64,000 nucleotides of DNA from Pseudorhodobacter aquimaris (GTDB lineage Bacteria > Pseudomonadota > Alphaproteobacteria > Rhodobacterales > Rhodobacteraceae): the NCBI RefSeq assembly GCF_001202025.1, contig NZ_LGHS01000062.1, positions 19,813-83,812 of the forward strand, given 5' to 3'. The notes beneath the pieces were generated by a model. It searched no databases, was not told where the DNA came from, and was given only the letters and a program-made list of their open reading frames with translations. A program made the position numbers and the translations under genes. Every line of letters begins with the position of its first letter. The stretch's first letter is position 1. Positions 24,683 through 34,623 of this stretch are shown here, piece by piece.

Positions 24683-27535
24683 ATGGCCGAGCATAAATTT
24701 ATCGAAGTACGTGGCGCGCGGGAACATAACCTGAAGGGCGTCGACGTGGATATTCCGCGCGACCAGCTGGTTGTGATCACGGGGCTGTCAGGCTCTGGAA
24801 AATCCAGCCTCGCCTTTGATACCATCTATGCCGAAGGTCAGCGCCGCTACGTCGAGAGCCTCTCGGCCTATGCCCGCCAATTTCTTGATATGATGGGCAA
24901 ACCGGATGTGGACCACATCTCTGGTCTGTCCCCTGCGATCTCGATCGAACAGAAAACCACCTCGAAAAACCCGCGCTCTACTGTCGGGACGGTGACCGAG
25001 ATCTATGACTACATGCGTTTGCTTTTTGCGCGTACGGGCACGCCCTTCAGCCCGACGACCGGCAAGCCGATCACGGCGCAGCAGGTGCAGGATATGGTCG
25101 ACATCATCATGGCAATGGAGGAAGGGACGCGAGCCTATCTGCTGGCGCCCATCATCCGTGACCGGAAAGGCGAGTATAAAAAAGAGTTTCTCGATCTGCG
25201 CAAACAGGGGTTTCAGCGGGTCAAAGTGAACGGCGAATTCTATGAGCTGGAAGATGCGCCGACGCTGGATAAGAAATTCCGCCATAATATCGACGTGGTG
25301 GTCGACCGGATTATCGTCAAGGAAGGGATAGAGACCCGCCTTGCGGACAGCCTGCGCACGGCGTTGAATTTGGCCGATGGCATCGCGATTTTGGAAACTG
25401 CGGGTGACGAGCCTGTTCGCACGACATTCTCGGAAAAATTCGCCTGTCCCGAGTCCGGCTTTACAATTCCCGAAATCGAGCCGCGGCTTTTTTCCTTTAA
25501 TGCGCCTTTTGGGGCCTGTCCGGTTTGTGATGGTTTAGGGGTTGAACTATTTTTTGATGAACGTCTTGTGGTGCCTGATCAAAACCTGACCTTGGCGCAA
25601 GGGGCGCTGGCGCCTTGGGCCAAGTCCAAGTCGCCCTATTTCACCCAGACGATTGATTGTATTGCGAAACACTATCAATTCGACAAGAAAACCAAGTGGA
25701 AAGACCTGCCCGAAAAAGTAAGGGAAATCTTTTTGCGCGGCTCTGGCGAGGAAGAAATCGCCTTTCGTTATGACGAGGGCGGGCGCATCTATCAGGTCAG
25801 CCGCGTGTTTGAGGGCGTGATCCCGAATATGGAACGCCGGTTCCGTGAAACCGATAGCAACTGGGTCCGCGAAGAGTTTGAGCGTTATCAGAACAACCGG
25901 CCCTGTGGTGCTTGTAACGGCTACCGTTTGCGCCCCGAGGCGCTGGCCGTCAAAATTGCGGGGCTTCATGCGGGCGAGGTCGTGCAGATGTCCATTCAGG
26001 AGGCCCATGATTGGATCGGCCATGTGCCAGAGCATCTGACCAACCAAAAGAACGAAATTGCCCGCGCGATCCTCAAGGAAATCCGCGAACGCCTTGGGTT
26101 TTTGGTGAATGTCGGGCTGAACTATCTGTCGCTCTCGCGTAATGCCGGTACGCTTTCGGGTGGGGAAAGCCAGCGGATCCGGCTTGCATCACAGATCGGT
26201 TCGGGGCTGACCGGGGTGCTTTATGTGCTGGATGAGCCCTCGATCGGGCTGCATCAACGCGACAATGACCGGCTTTTGACCACGCTCAAGAACCTGCGTG
26301 ATCAGGGTAATTCGGTGATTGTGGTCGAACATGACGAGGATGCGATCCGCGAGGCGGATTATGTTTTCGACATGGGGCCGGGGGCAGGGGTGCATGGTGG
26401 TATGGTGGTATCCCATGGGACGCCTGCGCAGGTCATGGCTGATCCGGCCAGCCTGACGGGGCAGTATCTGCAAGGCACGCGCGAAATTCCGGTGCCTGCG
26501 GTGCGGCGCAAAGGCTCAGGGAAAAAGGTGACGGTGGTCAAGGCCTCGGGCAATAATCTGCAGAATGTGACGGTCGACTTTCCTCTGGGCAAGTTCGTTT
26601 GTGTGACCGGGGTTTCGGGCGGCGGGAAATCGACGCTGACGCTGGAGACCCTGTATAAAACTGCCGCGACACGGCTGAATGGCGCACGGGAAACCCCTGC
26701 ACCTTGTGAGACGATCAAAGGGTTTGAGCATCTCGACAAGGTTATCGATATTGACCAACGCCCCATCGGGCGTACGCCCCGTTCCAACCCTGCCACCTAT
26801 ACCGGTGCCTTTACCCCGATCCGCGACTGGTTTGCGGGGCTGCCTGAATCCAAAGCCCGCGGCTATGCGCCGGGCCGGTTCAGTTTTAACGTCAAGGGAG
26901 GACGTTGTGAGGCCTGTCAGGGGGACGGGCTGATCAAGATCGAGATGCATTTCCTACCCGATGTTTATGTTGAGTGTGAGACCTGCAAAGGCAAACGCTA
27001 CAACCGTGAGACATTGGAAATTAAGTTCAAGAACAAAAGCATATCGGATGTTCTTGATATGACGGTTGAAGATGCGCAAAGCTTTTTTCAAGCGGTTCCA
27101 AGCATTCGTGAAAAGATGGACGCGCTGGTGCGCGTGGGGCTTGGTTATATCAAGGTCGGCCAGCAGGCGACGACCCTTTCGGGCGGTGAGGCGCAGCGTG
27201 TCAAATTGTCAAAGGAGCTGGCGCGGCGCGCAACCGGGCGCACGCTCTACATCCTTGATGAGCCAACGACGGGCCTGCATTTCGAGGATGTGAAAAAGCT
27301 GTTGGAGGTGCTGCACGAGCTGGTTGACCAAGGCAATACGGTCATCGTGATCGAGCATAACCTCGATGTGGTCAAGACGGCCGATTGGGTCATTGATATC
27401 GGTCCCGAGGGGGGCGATGGGGGCGGCCAGATCGTAGCCAAAGGCACGCCTGAGGATGTCGCCAAGGTTGAGGCCAGCCATACGGGGCGTTATCTGAAAG
27501 GGATGCTGAAGCCGCGAAAAATGGCCGCGGAGTAA
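24683..27535 (+). CDS. uvrA: Excinuclease ABC subunit A
   Basis: Damage-recognition ATPase of nucleotide excision repair. It is 950 residues with two ABC modules: Walker [10 protein letters not shown] near residue 33 and GVSGGGKST near residue 645, two signature LSGGE motifs, and the zinc module [17 protein letters not shown]...CETCKGKRY in the second half. The first zinc module reads CPESGF...GACPVC, so the second of four Cys is Ser; three Cys remain. An SOS box lies upstream and a bidirectional hairpin downstream. Monocistronic. Confidence 0.97.
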   Translation: MAEHKFIEVRGAREHNLKGVDVDIPRDQLVVITGLSGSGKSSLAFDTIYAEGQRRYVESLSAYARQFLDMMGKPDVDHISGLSPAISIEQKTTSKNPRSTVGTVTEIYDYMRLLFARTGTPFSPTTGKPITAQQVQDMVDIIMAMEEGTRAYLLAPIIRDRKGEYKKEFLDLRKQGFQRVKVNGEFYELEDAPTLDKKFRHNIDVVVDRIIVKEGIETRLADSLRTALNLADGIAILETAGDEPVRTTFSEKFACPESGFTIPEIEPRLFSFNAPFGACPVCDGLGVELFFDERLVVPDQNLTLAQGALAPWAKSKSPYFTQTIDCIAKHYQFDKKTKWKDLPEKVREIFLRGSGEEEIAFRYDEGGRIYQVSRVFEGVIPNMERRFRETDSNWVREEFERYQNNRPCGACNGYRLRPEALAVKIAGLHAGEVVQMSIQEAHDWIGHVPEHLTNQKNEIARAILKEIRERLGFLVNVGLNYLSLSRNAGTLSGGESQRIRLASQIGSGLTGVLYVLDEPSIGLHQRDNDRLLTTLKNLRDQGNSVIVVEHDEDAIREADYVFDMGPGAGVHGGMVVSHGTPAQVMADPASLTGQYLQGTREIPVPAVRRKGSGKKVTVVKASGNNLQNVTVDFPLGKFVCVTGVSGGGKSTLTLETLYKTAATRLNGARETPAPCETIKGFEHLDKVIDIDQRPIGRTPRSNPATYTGAFTPIRDWFAGLPESKARGYAPGRFSFNVKGGRCEACQGDGLIKIEMHFLPDVYVECETCKGKRYNRETLEIKFKNKSISDVLDMTVEDAQSFFQAVPSIREKMDALVRVGLGYIKVGQQATTLSGGEAQRVKLSKELARRATGRTLYILDEPTTGLHFEDVKKLLEVLHELVDQGNTVIVIEHNLDVVKTADWVIDIGPEGGDGGGQIVAKGTPEDVAKVEASHTGRYLKGMLKPRKMAAE

Positions 27536-27560
27536 AAAAGGGGGCCTGTGCCCCCCTTTT
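27535..27560. terminator. Bidirectional terminator between uvrA and DUF2892 gene
   Basis: GGGGGC (27540-27545) pairs with GCCCCC (27550-27555) over a CTGT loop, flanked by an A-run on the left and TTTT on the right. It serves both converging genes. Confidence 0.8.
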
Positions 27561-27561
27561 C

Positions 27562-27768
27562 CTATTTCTTCAACGGGCAGGTATTTACACCGATCAGGCT
27601 ATAGAGCGGGCAGGACCGGAACAATCCGGTGATCAGTGCCACCGCCCCGACAAGCCCCAGAACCCAGCGCCAGCCCAGTTCGGGCAGGGCAAAGAATGCA
27701 GCTATCAAGGCAATGCCAAGTACAATGCGCAAAACGCGGTCTGCACCGCCAACGTTGGTCTTGAACAT
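27562..27768 (-). CDS. DUF2892-family small inner-membrane protein
   Basis: A 68-residue protein with two hydrophobic helices (about 13-30 and 34-52), opening MFKTNVGGADRVLRIVLG and ending with a Cys-containing FRSCPLYSLIGVNTCPLKK. This is the YgaP C-terminal-like DUF2892 family, often attached to rhodanese domains; here it is free-standing. The two Cys near the C-terminus are typical. Function unknown; a link to sulfur chemistry is only suggested by the family. It follows the terminator shared with uvrA. Confidence 0.85.
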   Translation of the reverse strand: MFKTNVGGADRVLRIVLGIALIAAFFALPELGWRWVLGLVGAVALITGLFRSCPLYSLIGVNTCPLKK

Positions 27769-27850
27769 ATCGGTCTCCTTGCTTGAGGTCGCAACACGCG
27801 GCCATTGGCATCAGGATAAGACATATTCACGTTGTTGCAATTGATGTAGA

Positions 27851-28723
27851 TCAGCCGCGCCCGCGTTTTTCAAACCGGGGAAGCATTGCACTGAAATCCT
27901 TGCCCTTGCCGCCCTCGGACTCAACAAAATCGGTGTAAAGCGCTGCGGCGGTTTGGCCCATTGGCGTATCCGCATCAACGGCCTCGGCGGCTTGCTGCGA
28001 AAGACGCAGATCCTTGAGCATCAGTTCGGCTGCAAATCCGGGGGTGTAGTCATTATCCGCCGGCGTTTTGGGACCAACACCGGGGGCAGGGCAATAGGCA
28101 TTCATCGACCAAGAATAGCCCGAAGAGGTGGAGACCACATCAAACATCTTCTCGCGCGACAGGCCCAGCTTGTCGGCCAGGGCAAAAGCCTCGCAGGTGG
28201 CGATCATGGTGACACCAAGGATCATGTTGTTACAGATCTTGGCCGATTGTCCGGCCCCCGCATCGCCGCAATGCACGGCCTTTTGCCCCATGATATCAAA
28301 GAGCGGTTTTACCGTCGCAAACCCCGCATCAGACCCACCGACCATAAAGGTCAGCGTGCCCTCGGTCGCCCCTCCGACACCGCCGGAAACCGGCGCGTCC
28401 AATGCGTCAAGCCCTGCGGCGGCGGCTTGTTCGGCCACGGCGCGTGTGCTTTCGACATCCACGGTGGAACAATCACACAGGACCGCGCCCGCCGTCATCG
28501 CCGGGATCAGCTCTGCCGCGACAGAGCGCAGGATCGCCCCGTTGGGCAGCATGGTGATCACCACATCCTTGCCCGTGGCGGCCTCTGCGCCGGTGGCTGC
28601 TGCGGCCACACCTTTTGGCATTGCCGCGCTCAGGTCGAAACCTGTGACCTCATGGCCCGCAGCCGCCAGATTGGCCGCCATTGGCCCGCCCATATTGCCC
28701 AACCCGATAAACCCGATTTTCAT
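27851..28723 (-). CDS. mmsB: 3-hydroxyisobutyrate dehydrogenase
   Basis: Oxidises 3-hydroxyisobutyrate to methylmalonate semialdehyde in valine breakdown. The 290-residue beta-hydroxyacid dehydrogenase starts with the Rossmann motif IGFIGLGNMGGPMAANL, then has DAPVSGGVGGATEGTL (substrate loop) and GAGQSAKICNNMIL with the catalytic Lys. It is the last gene of a minus-strand operon; its ATG overlaps the hydrolase stop by 4 nt. The context of HIBCH-like, acyl-CoA dehydrogenase and mmsA genes supports this substrate over other beta-hydroxyacids. Confidence 0.93.
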   Translation of the reverse strand: MKIGFIGLGNMGGPMAANLAAAGHEVTGFDLSAAMPKGVAAAATGAEAATGKDVVITMLPNGAILRSVAAELIPAMTAGAVLCDCSTVDVESTRAVAEQAAAAGLDALDAPVSGGVGGATEGTLTFMVGGSDAGFATVKPLFDIMGQKAVHCGDAGAGQSAKICNNMILGVTMIATCEAFALADKLGLSREKMFDVVSTSSGYSWSMNAYCPAPGVGPKTPADNDYTPGFAAELMLKDLRLSQQAAEAVDADTPMGQTAAALYTDFVESEGGKGKDFSAMLPRFEKRGRG

Positions 28724-29760
28724 ATATCATCCTCCACTGTCCAAGCCTGCGCGCCCAAGGGGGCGAGCATGGCGATCACTTCAGCCGCGCTAACGGCCTC
28801 GATACTTTCATGTAGCCAACGCGGGCTGCGGTCCTTGTCGATCACGGCGGCGCGTACGCCTTCCTGAAAATCGCTCATCTGTTGTGCGCGGTGGGTAAAG
28901 CGGTACTCCAGCTCCAACGCTTCGGCCAGATCGGGCGCAGGGCGCAGCCGGTTCTGGATCTCGATCGCGGCCCATGTAGCCAAAGGTGAGGCACGTTCTA
29001 TGATCTCCAGCGTGGTTTGGGCGAATTCGCTTTTGTCCGCGCGCAGCGCTGCGATAATATTGGGGCAGGCCTCAGGCCCGAAAAGCCTGTCGATCTGTGA
29101 TTGCTGTGGCGGCAGGCCCGCCTCGGGTGCGGGTTGCGTGTAACGTTCCAGCGCGGTGATACCCTCGGCCACCAAGGCGGCGGTCAGGGCGGGCCAGTCA
29201 GCCTCGGGTACGAAGTAATCGGCAAAGCCCGCATAGATCGCATCGCCTGGCCCCATGCGCGTGCCGGTTACGGCCAGATAGGCCCCCAGCCGCCCTGGCG
29301 CCCGCGCCAAGAGATAGGAGCCACCGACATCCGGCACCAATCCGATCGCACATTCCGGCATCGCAAGCTGGCTGCTTTCGCCAACGACACGGTGGCGGGC
29401 GTGACAGCCAACACCAACGCCGCCGCCCATGGTAAAGCCATGCATCAGGCTGACAACCGGCTTGGCATAGCGCGCGATGCGCAGGTTCATCCGGTATTCC
29501 ATGCGCCAGAACTGGCGGCCAAGACCGTAATCACCACGCGTGCCCGCATGATATAGCGCCGCAATATCCCCCCCGGCACAAAAGGCGCGGGGGCCGTCGG
29601 CATCAATAACCACCAGATCCACGGCGTCATCGTTTTCCCATGCAATCAAGGCGGTATCGAGCGCTTGGCACATGGTTTCGTTTAGGGCATTCAGGACCTC
29701 GGGGCGGGTCAGCCTGATACGGCCGCAGCGCCCCTCGGTCCATGTTTTTATTTCAGTCAT
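28720..29760 (-). CDS. 3-hydroxyisobutyryl-CoA hydrolase-like enoyl-CoA hydratase/isomerase
   Basis: A 346-residue crotonase-fold protein. The length, the ECH_2-type C-terminus (LEYRFTHRAQQMSDFQEGVRAAVIDKD) and the motifs AFCAGGDIAALYH (oxyanion hole) and GGGVGVG with MPECAIGLVPDVGGSYLLAR point to 3-hydroxyisobutyryl-CoA hydrolase rather than a plain enoyl-CoA hydratase. That enzyme frees 3-hydroxyisobutyrate for the neighbouring MmsB. Both ends overlap neighbours by 4 nt, showing tight translational coupling. A separate hydratase is not in this cluster and must come from elsewhere. Confidence 0.88.
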   Translation of the reverse strand: MTEIKTWTEGRCGRIRLTRPEVLNALNETMCQALDTALIAWENDDAVDLVVIDADGPRAFCAGGDIAALYHAGTRGDYGLGRQFWRMEYRMNLRIARYAKPVVSLMHGFTMGGGVGVGCHARHRVVGESSQLAMPECAIGLVPDVGGSYLLARAPGRLGAYLAVTGTRMGPGDAIYAGFADYFVPEADWPALTAALVAEGITALERYTQPAPEAGLPPQQSQIDRLFGPEACPNIIAALRADKSEFAQTTLEIIERASPLATWAAIEIQNRLRPAPDLAEALELEYRFTHRAQQMSDFQEGVRAAVIDKDRSPRWLHESIEAVSAAEVIAMLAPLGAQAWTVEDDI

Positions 29761-30902
29761 TCACGGTCCATTAACATTTGGCGACTGATGATCAGGCGCA
29801 TAATCTCATTGGTGCCTTCCAGGATCTGGTGAACGCGCAAATCACGCACGATCTTTTCGATCCCGTAGTCGGCAAGGTATCCATAGCCGCCATGCATCTG
29901 CAAACAGCTATTGGCAACGTCAAAGCAGACATCCGTCACGTAAAGTTTTGCCATCGCACAGAATTTCGATGCATCAGGCGCCTTCGCATCATATTTTGCC
30001 GCAGCATGGCGCAGGAAAACCCGCGCGGTTTGCAGCTTTACCTCCATATCGGCCAGCCGGAATTGCAGGGCCTGGAACTGGTCAAGCGAGCGGCCAAAGG
30101 CCTTGCGCTCGGCCATATAGGTCATGGTGGCGTCCAAGGCACTTTGTGCGCCGCCCAAGGCACAGGCGGCAATGTTCAGGCGTCCACCATCCAGCCCCGC
30201 CATCGCATAGGAAAAGCCGCGCCCTTCCTCACCCAAAAGGTTATCCAAGGGCACCGCGCAATCATCTAGTTGCACCTGCCGCGTGGGTTGCGCGCGCCAG
30301 CCCATCTTGTCCTCAAGCCCGCCAAAGGAAAGCCCCTCGGCACCATCCTCGACGATCAGCGCAGAGATCCCCTTGGGCCCGTCCGCGCCCGAGCGGGCCA
30401 TGACGATATAGGCATCCGAATAGCCCCCGCCCGAGATAAAGGCCTTGGTGCCGGTCATGCGCCAGCCGTCATCGCCCTTGACCGCGCGCGTCTTCAACGC
30501 AGCCGCATCAGAGCCCGACCCCGGTTCGGTCAAACAATAGGAAAAAATAGTTTCCATTCCGCACAGTTTTGGTAACCAACGGGCTTTGGCCTCGGCGGAG
30601 CCGAACCGGTCAATCATGCCGCCGCACATATTATGGATCGACAAGAAGGCGGCGACTGAGGGGCAGGCCATCGACAGCGCCTCAAAAACCAAGGTCGCAT
30701 CTAGGCGCGATAGCCCCGATCCGCCGGATTCCTCGGACACATAGATTCCGCCAAGGCCAAGGGCCGCGACTTCGGGCCAAAGCGATTTGGGAATGTTTTC
30801 GGCCTTTTCCCAGTCTCGTGCAAAGGGGGCGATCTTTTCTTGCCCGAACCCTTGGGCCATTTCAAAAATTGCTTGCTGCTCTTCGGTCAGGGAAAGGTCC
30901 AT
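29757..30902 (-). CDS. Acyl-CoA dehydrogenase, probably isobutyryl-CoA dehydrogenase
   Basis: FAD enzyme of 381 residues. Features include FSYCLTEPGSGSDAAAL (FAD and substrate contacts), ERKAFGRSLDQFQALQF and the C-terminal LQMHGGYGYLADYGIEKIVRDLRVHQILEGTNEIMRL (quoted only as landmark) with the catalytic Glu in EGTNE. The length and context within a valine operon suggest isobutyryl-CoA as substrate. Two consecutive ATGs exist at 30905 and 30902; GAGG lies only 2 nt from the first and 5 nt from the second, so the second is used. It is the first gene of the three-gene overlap unit. Confidence 0.9.
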   Translation of the reverse strand: MDLSLTEEQQAIFEMAQGFGQEKIAPFARDWEKAENIPKSLWPEVAALGLGGIYVSEESGGSGLSRLDATLVFEALSMACPSVAAFLSIHNMCGGMIDRFGSAEAKARWLPKLCGMETIFSYCLTEPGSGSDAAALKTRAVKGDDGWRMTGTKAFISGGGYSDAYIVMARSGADGPKGISALIVEDGAEGLSFGGLEDKMGWRAQPTRQVQLDDCAVPLDNLLGEEGRGFSYAMAGLDGGRLNIAACALGGAQSALDATMTYMAERKAFGRSLDQFQALQFRLADMEVKLQTARVFLRHAAAKYDAKAPDASKFCAMAKLYVTDVCFDVANSCLQMHGGYGYLADYGIEKIVRDLRVHQILEGTNEIMRLIISRQMLMDRE

Positions 30903-31052
30903 CATATCCTCACAAGATCAGAATTCAAAAAGTTGCGTTCTGCTTAATGCCCAACCATTTCAAGACTGTTTCAAGAGATTGCCAACCATCATGCCGGATC
31001 GGAATATCGATAGGGAAGGAGGGCGCGAACGCCCCCCAAATGTCGCTTTGGA

Positions 31053-32552
31053 TCAATCCATAGCTTTGAAGTGGAACTCTCCGCCTTCTTTCAGGCCCGA
31101 TGGCCAGCGCGAGGTTACGGTTTTTGTCCGTGTATAGAAACGGAACGCATCCGGCCCGTGCTGGTTCAAATCGCCAAAGCCGGATTTCTTCCAGCCGCCA
31201 AAGGTGTGATAGGCCAGCGGAACCGGGATTGGCACGTTAATGCCGACCATGCCCACGTTGATCCGGCTGGCGAAATCGCGCGCCGTGTCACCGTCGCGGG
31301 TAAAGATCGCGGTGCCATTGCCGTATTCGTGGTCCATGGCATAGCCGATTGCTTCTTCATAGGAGTCGGCGCGAACCGTGCACAGAACCGGACCGAAGAT
31401 CTCTTTCTTGTAGATGTCCATATCGGTGGTCACATCGTCAAACAGATGCGGCCCGACGAAATAGCCGTCCTCATAGCCCTGCAATTTGAAGCCGCGACCA
31501 TCGACGACCAGCTTGGCGCCTTGCTCTACACCGGATTCGACCAGTTTGAGGATGTTGGCTTTGGCCGCAGCCGTCACAACAGGACCGTAATCCACGTCAT
31601 TGCCAGCGGTATAAGGGCCGACCTTCAGCTTTTCGATCCGTGGAACCAGCTTTTCAACCAGACGGTCAGCGGTTTCCTTGCCCACTGGCACGGCCACCGA
31701 AATCGCCATGCAGCGTTCGCCCGCAGCGCCGTAACCGGCACCGATCAACGCATCGGCGGCCTGATCAAGATCGGCATCCGGCATGATGATCATGTGGTTC
31801 TTGGCACCGCCGAAGCATTGAACGCGCTTGCCGTTAGAGCAGCCACGGCCATAGATATATTCGGCAATCGGGGTGGAGCCGACAAAGCCGATGGCCTGAA
31901 TGGTCTCATTGTCGAGGATCGCATCGACCGAATCCTTGTCGCCATTGATGACCTGCAAAACACCGTCGGGCAGACCGGCCTCTTTGAAGAGTTCGGCCAG
32001 CATCAGGGGAACGGTCGGGTCGCGCTCGGATGGCTTCAGGATGAAGGCGTTGCCGGACGAAAGTGCCGGTCCCATTTTCCACAGCGGGATCATCGCCGGG
32101 AAGTTAAAGGGCGTGATGCCCGCAGCCACGCCCAAAGGCTGACGCATGGAATACATGTCGATGCCCGGACCGGCGGCATCGGTGAATTCACCTTTCAGCA
32201 TCTGGGCGGCGCCGATGCAATATTCGATGACTTCCAGCCCGCGCTGCACGTCGCCTTTGGCGTCGGGGATGGTCTTGCCGTGCTCGCGCGAGAGGGCCTC
32301 GGCCAGCTTGTCCATGTCGCGGTTGATCAGGCCAACCATCGCCATCATCACGCGACCGCGCTTTTGCGGGTTGGTCGCACCCCATGCAGGCTGTGCCTTG
32401 GCGGCATCGGCAACGGCTGCGTCCAACTCGGCCTTGGTGGCCAGTGGCACGCGTGCCTGCACTTCACCTGTTGCAGGGTTCATGACATCGGCAAAGCGGC
32501 CCGATGTGCCTTTGACGTGGCGGCCGTTGATCCAATGGGTAAGCTCTTGCAT
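31053..32552 (-). CDS. mmsA: Methylmalonate-semialdehyde dehydrogenase (CoA-acylating)
   Basis: Converts methylmalonate semialdehyde plus CoA and NAD to propionyl-CoA, ending valine degradation. The 499-residue aldehyde dehydrogenase has the MmsA-type start MQELTHWINGRHVKGTSGRF, ITPFNFPAMIPLWK, and the catalytic Cys in GAAGERCMAIS. An AGGAGG Shine-Dalgarno fixes the ATG at 32550-32552; in-frame sequence upstream of it is not family-like. It lies 150 nt upstream of the acyl-CoA dehydrogenase gene in the same direction and divergent from a LysR regulator. Confidence 0.95.
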   Translation of the reverse strand: MQELTHWINGRHVKGTSGRFADVMNPATGEVQARVPLATKAELDAAVADAAKAQPAWGATNPQKRGRVMMAMVGLINRDMDKLAEALSREHGKTIPDAKGDVQRGLEVIEYCIGAAQMLKGEFTDAAGPGIDMYSMRQPLGVAAGITPFNFPAMIPLWKMGPALSSGNAFILKPSERDPTVPLMLAELFKEAGLPDGVLQVINGDKDSVDAILDNETIQAIGFVGSTPIAEYIYGRGCSNGKRVQCFGGAKNHMIIMPDADLDQAADALIGAGYGAAGERCMAISVAVPVGKETADRLVEKLVPRIEKLKVGPYTAGNDVDYGPVVTAAAKANILKLVESGVEQGAKLVVDGRGFKLQGYEDGYFVGPHLFDDVTTDMDIYKKEIFGPVLCTVRADSYEEAIGYAMDHEYGNGTAIFTRDGDTARDFASRINVGMVGINVPIPVPLAYHTFGGWKKSGFGDLNQHGPDAFRFYTRTKTVTSRWPSGLKEGGEFHFKAMD

Positions 32553-32636
32553 GGTATCCTCCTCTGGGGTTTTCATGGTTGTCCATACTCTAGCCTTGCA
32601 AATATGCCCGATAAAGAGGTAATATGTCAAAAGCGT

Positions 32637-32652
32637 TTTGCATTTTTGCAAA
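32637..32652. promoter_or_regulatory. Inverted repeat in the mmsA/LysR divergent region
   Basis: TTTGCATTTTTGCAAA is a 6-bp dyad with a 4-nt spacer, ending 9 nt before the regulator start. A related TTGCAAA is found at about 32597. Its place between a LysR gene and its divergent catabolic target suggests an operator; it is not a strict T-N11-A site. Confidence 0.45.
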
Positions 32653-32661
32653 GGGGCGTGG

Positions 32662-33552
32662 ATGGACTGGGACGACTTGCGCATATTTCTGGCGGTTGCC
32701 AGATCGGAAAGCCTTTCTGGGGCGGGCAAAGCATTGCGGATTGACCCGGCCACTGTGGGCAGGCGGATTGCGCGGCTGGAGGGCACCCTATCGGCCCGGC
32801 TGTTCAGCAAGACCCCGCAGGGCTATGCGCTGACCAAAGACGGGCAACGTCTGATGGATCCGGCCCTGGCGGCGGAGACCGCGCTTGCCAGTGCGCAAGA
32901 CCGGCTGCGCAATGAAGACGATGGGCTGACTGGTCAAATCCGTCTTGGGGCGCCGGACGGGGCGGCGAATTATCTTTTGCCCCAGGTTCTGACGGGGATC
33001 ACAGCGCAAAATCCGGGGCTGGAGGTGCAGCTTGTCGCCTTGCCGCGCGTGTTTAACCTGTCAAAACGCGAAGCGGATATGGCGGTCGCCGTGTCACGCC
33101 CCGAAACGGGACGGCTGACGGTTCAAAAGCTGACGGATTACCACCTGCATCTTGCTGCCTCGCGGGACTATCTGGCGCAGAATGCAAAGATCACCTGCCG
33201 CGAGGATCTGCAAAACCACCGGATCATCGGCTATATCCCCGATATGATTTTTGACAAGGAACTGGATTATCTGGATGAGATCGGTTCTGCAGTGCCCGAG
33301 ATTTCATCCAATTCGGTTTCAGTACAAACACAGCTGATGCGGGCAGGGGGCGGCGTGGGTATGGTCCATGATTTTGCGATGCCCTTCGCACCTGAACTGC
33401 AGCGCGTTTTGCCGCAGGATGTCTCGCTTACCCGCAGCTTCTGGCTGGTGCGCCATGCCGATGATGCAAAAATTGAGCGGTTGAACCGGTTTGCAGAGCT
33501 TTTGGCCACAGGCGTGCGCCGTGAATTGCTGCGTCTTGAAGCTTTGACTTGA
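32662..33552 (+). CDS. LysR-family transcriptional regulator
   Basis: A 296-residue regulator. The N-terminal winged helix-turn-helix (MDWDDLRIFLAVARSESLSG, then DPATVGRRIARLEGTLSARLF) is followed by a LysR substrate-binding domain (about 90-290: GQIRLGAPDGAANYLLPQVL, RAGGGVGMVHDF). The ATG at 32662 gives the canonical start; the frame is open to an earlier ATG at 32638. Divergent placement from mmsA makes the valine operon its probable target, with an acyl-CoA or valine-pathway intermediate as inducer (inference). Confidence 0.9.
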   Translation: MDWDDLRIFLAVARSESLSGAGKALRIDPATVGRRIARLEGTLSARLFSKTPQGYALTKDGQRLMDPALAAETALASAQDRLRNEDDGLTGQIRLGAPDGAANYLLPQVLTGITAQNPGLEVQLVALPRVFNLSKREADMAVAVSRPETGRLTVQKLTDYHLHLAASRDYLAQNAKITCREDLQNHRIIGYIPDMIFDKELDYLDEIGSAVPEISSNSVSVQTQLMRAGGGVGMVHDFAMPFAPELQRVLPQDVSLTRSFWLVRHADDAKIERLNRFAELLATGVRRELLRLEALT

Positions 33553-33604
33553 CAGCTTGCCCGCAAATGCCAACGCTATCCCAAGATGCCAAAGGGAGAT
33601 CGCT

Positions 33605-34039
33605 ATGCTGGTGCAACAAATTCTTCAGTCCAAACCCACCCAAGGAGTCCTGACGCTTGCGCCCACGGCGACGTTAAGCGAAGCGGCGGCGCTGTTGTCT
33701 GAAAAGCGTATCGGGGCGATCATCATCTCAAAGGATGGAAAGCACCCGCTTGGCATTTTGTCAGAACGTGACATCGTGCGTGAATTGGGTAAGCGCGGGG
33801 TCGGCTGTATGTCGGATGGCGTCGAGAGCGTGATGACCTCCAAGCTGATCTGCTGTACCAAGAAAGACAGTGCGGACGGTGTGATGCAGATCATGACGGA
33901 CGGCCGCTTTCGCCATATGCCGGTGATGGAGGGAGAGGAGATGACGGGTCTTGTCTCCATCGGTGACGTGGTCAAGGCCCGCCTGTCAGAGCTGGCGATG
34001 GAAAAAGACGCGCTGGAGGGCATGATCAAGGGGTTTTAA
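33605..34039 (+). CDS. Tandem CBS-domain protein
   Basis: A 144-residue protein made of two CBS motifs (about 10-65 and 75-130: ATLSEAAALLSEKRIGAIIISKD, DGVMQIMTDGRFRHMPVME), a Bateman module that binds adenosyl ligands. There is no catalytic domain attached. GGGAG precedes the ATG at 33605; the frame is open 5' but unlike the family there. Stand-alone CBS pairs of this type are common in Rhodobacterales, often as energy sensors; partner unknown. Confidence 0.9.
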   Translation: MLVQQILQSKPTQGVLTLAPTATLSEAAALLSEKRIGAIIISKDGKHPLGILSERDIVRELGKRGVGCMSDGVESVMTSKLICCTKKDSADGVMQIMTDGRFRHMPVMEGEEMTGLVSIGDVVKARLSELAMEKDALEGMIKGF

Positions 34040-34114
34040 GCCGAGAAAAGTGGTGTTTCTGCTTGCAATGGACGGCGCAATATTGTTGCGTTAACCGTCA
34101 AATCAGGAGTTGCC

Positions 34115-34615
34115 ATGCGTACCGGCCTATACCCCGGAACTTTCGACCCAATCACCTTGGGCCATACCGATATTATCCAGCGTGCGATGGGGCTGGTCGA
34201 TAAGCTGGTGATTGGCGTTGCCATAAACCGCGACAAGAACCCCCTGTTCACGCTGGAAGAGCGGGTGGCGATGGTCGAGGCGGAATGTGCGCCGATCGTG
34301 GCCAACACGGGCGGACAAATTGTGGTTCATCCGTTTGACAATTTGCTGATTGATTGTGCCCGCGATGTGGGGGCCAGCGTCATAGTGCGGGGGCTGCGTG
34401 CCGTGGCCGATTTTGAGTATGAATTTCAAATGGTTGGCATGAACCGCGCGATGGATGCCTCGATTGAGACGGTGTTTATGATGGCCGATGCCCGCCGTCA
34501 GGCCATTGCCTCAAAGCTGGTCAAAGAGATCGCGCGGCTTGACGGGGACGTTTCCAAATTCGTTCCGCCCGCCGTGCGCGATGCTTTGGTTGAACGCTAT
34601 AGCCAGAAAAACTGA
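34115..34615 (+). CDS. coaD: Pantetheine-phosphate adenylyltransferase
   Basis: Adenylates 4'-phosphopantetheine to dephospho-CoA, the penultimate step of CoA synthesis. The 166-residue protein is full length. GLYPGTFDPITLGHTDII carries the nucleotidyltransferase TxGH motif, and RGLRAVADFEYEFQM and ASKLVKEIARLDGDVSKFVPP match the family. CAGGAG lies upstream of the ATG. It probably forms a unit with the CBS gene 75 nt upstream. Confidence 0.97.
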   Translation: MRTGLYPGTFDPITLGHTDIIQRAMGLVDKLVIGVAINRDKNPLFTLEERVAMVEAECAPIVANTGGQIVVHPFDNLLIDCARDVGASVIVRGLRAVADFEYEFQMVGMNRAMDASIETVFMMADARRQAIASKLVKEIARLDGDVSKFVPPAVRDALVERYSQKN

Positions 34616-34623
34616 GGCAGCCC

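Noticed and set aside
31071..32744. 557-residue open frame antisense to mmsA
   Set aside because: mmsA has full-length family motifs on the minus strand; this frame is its shadow.
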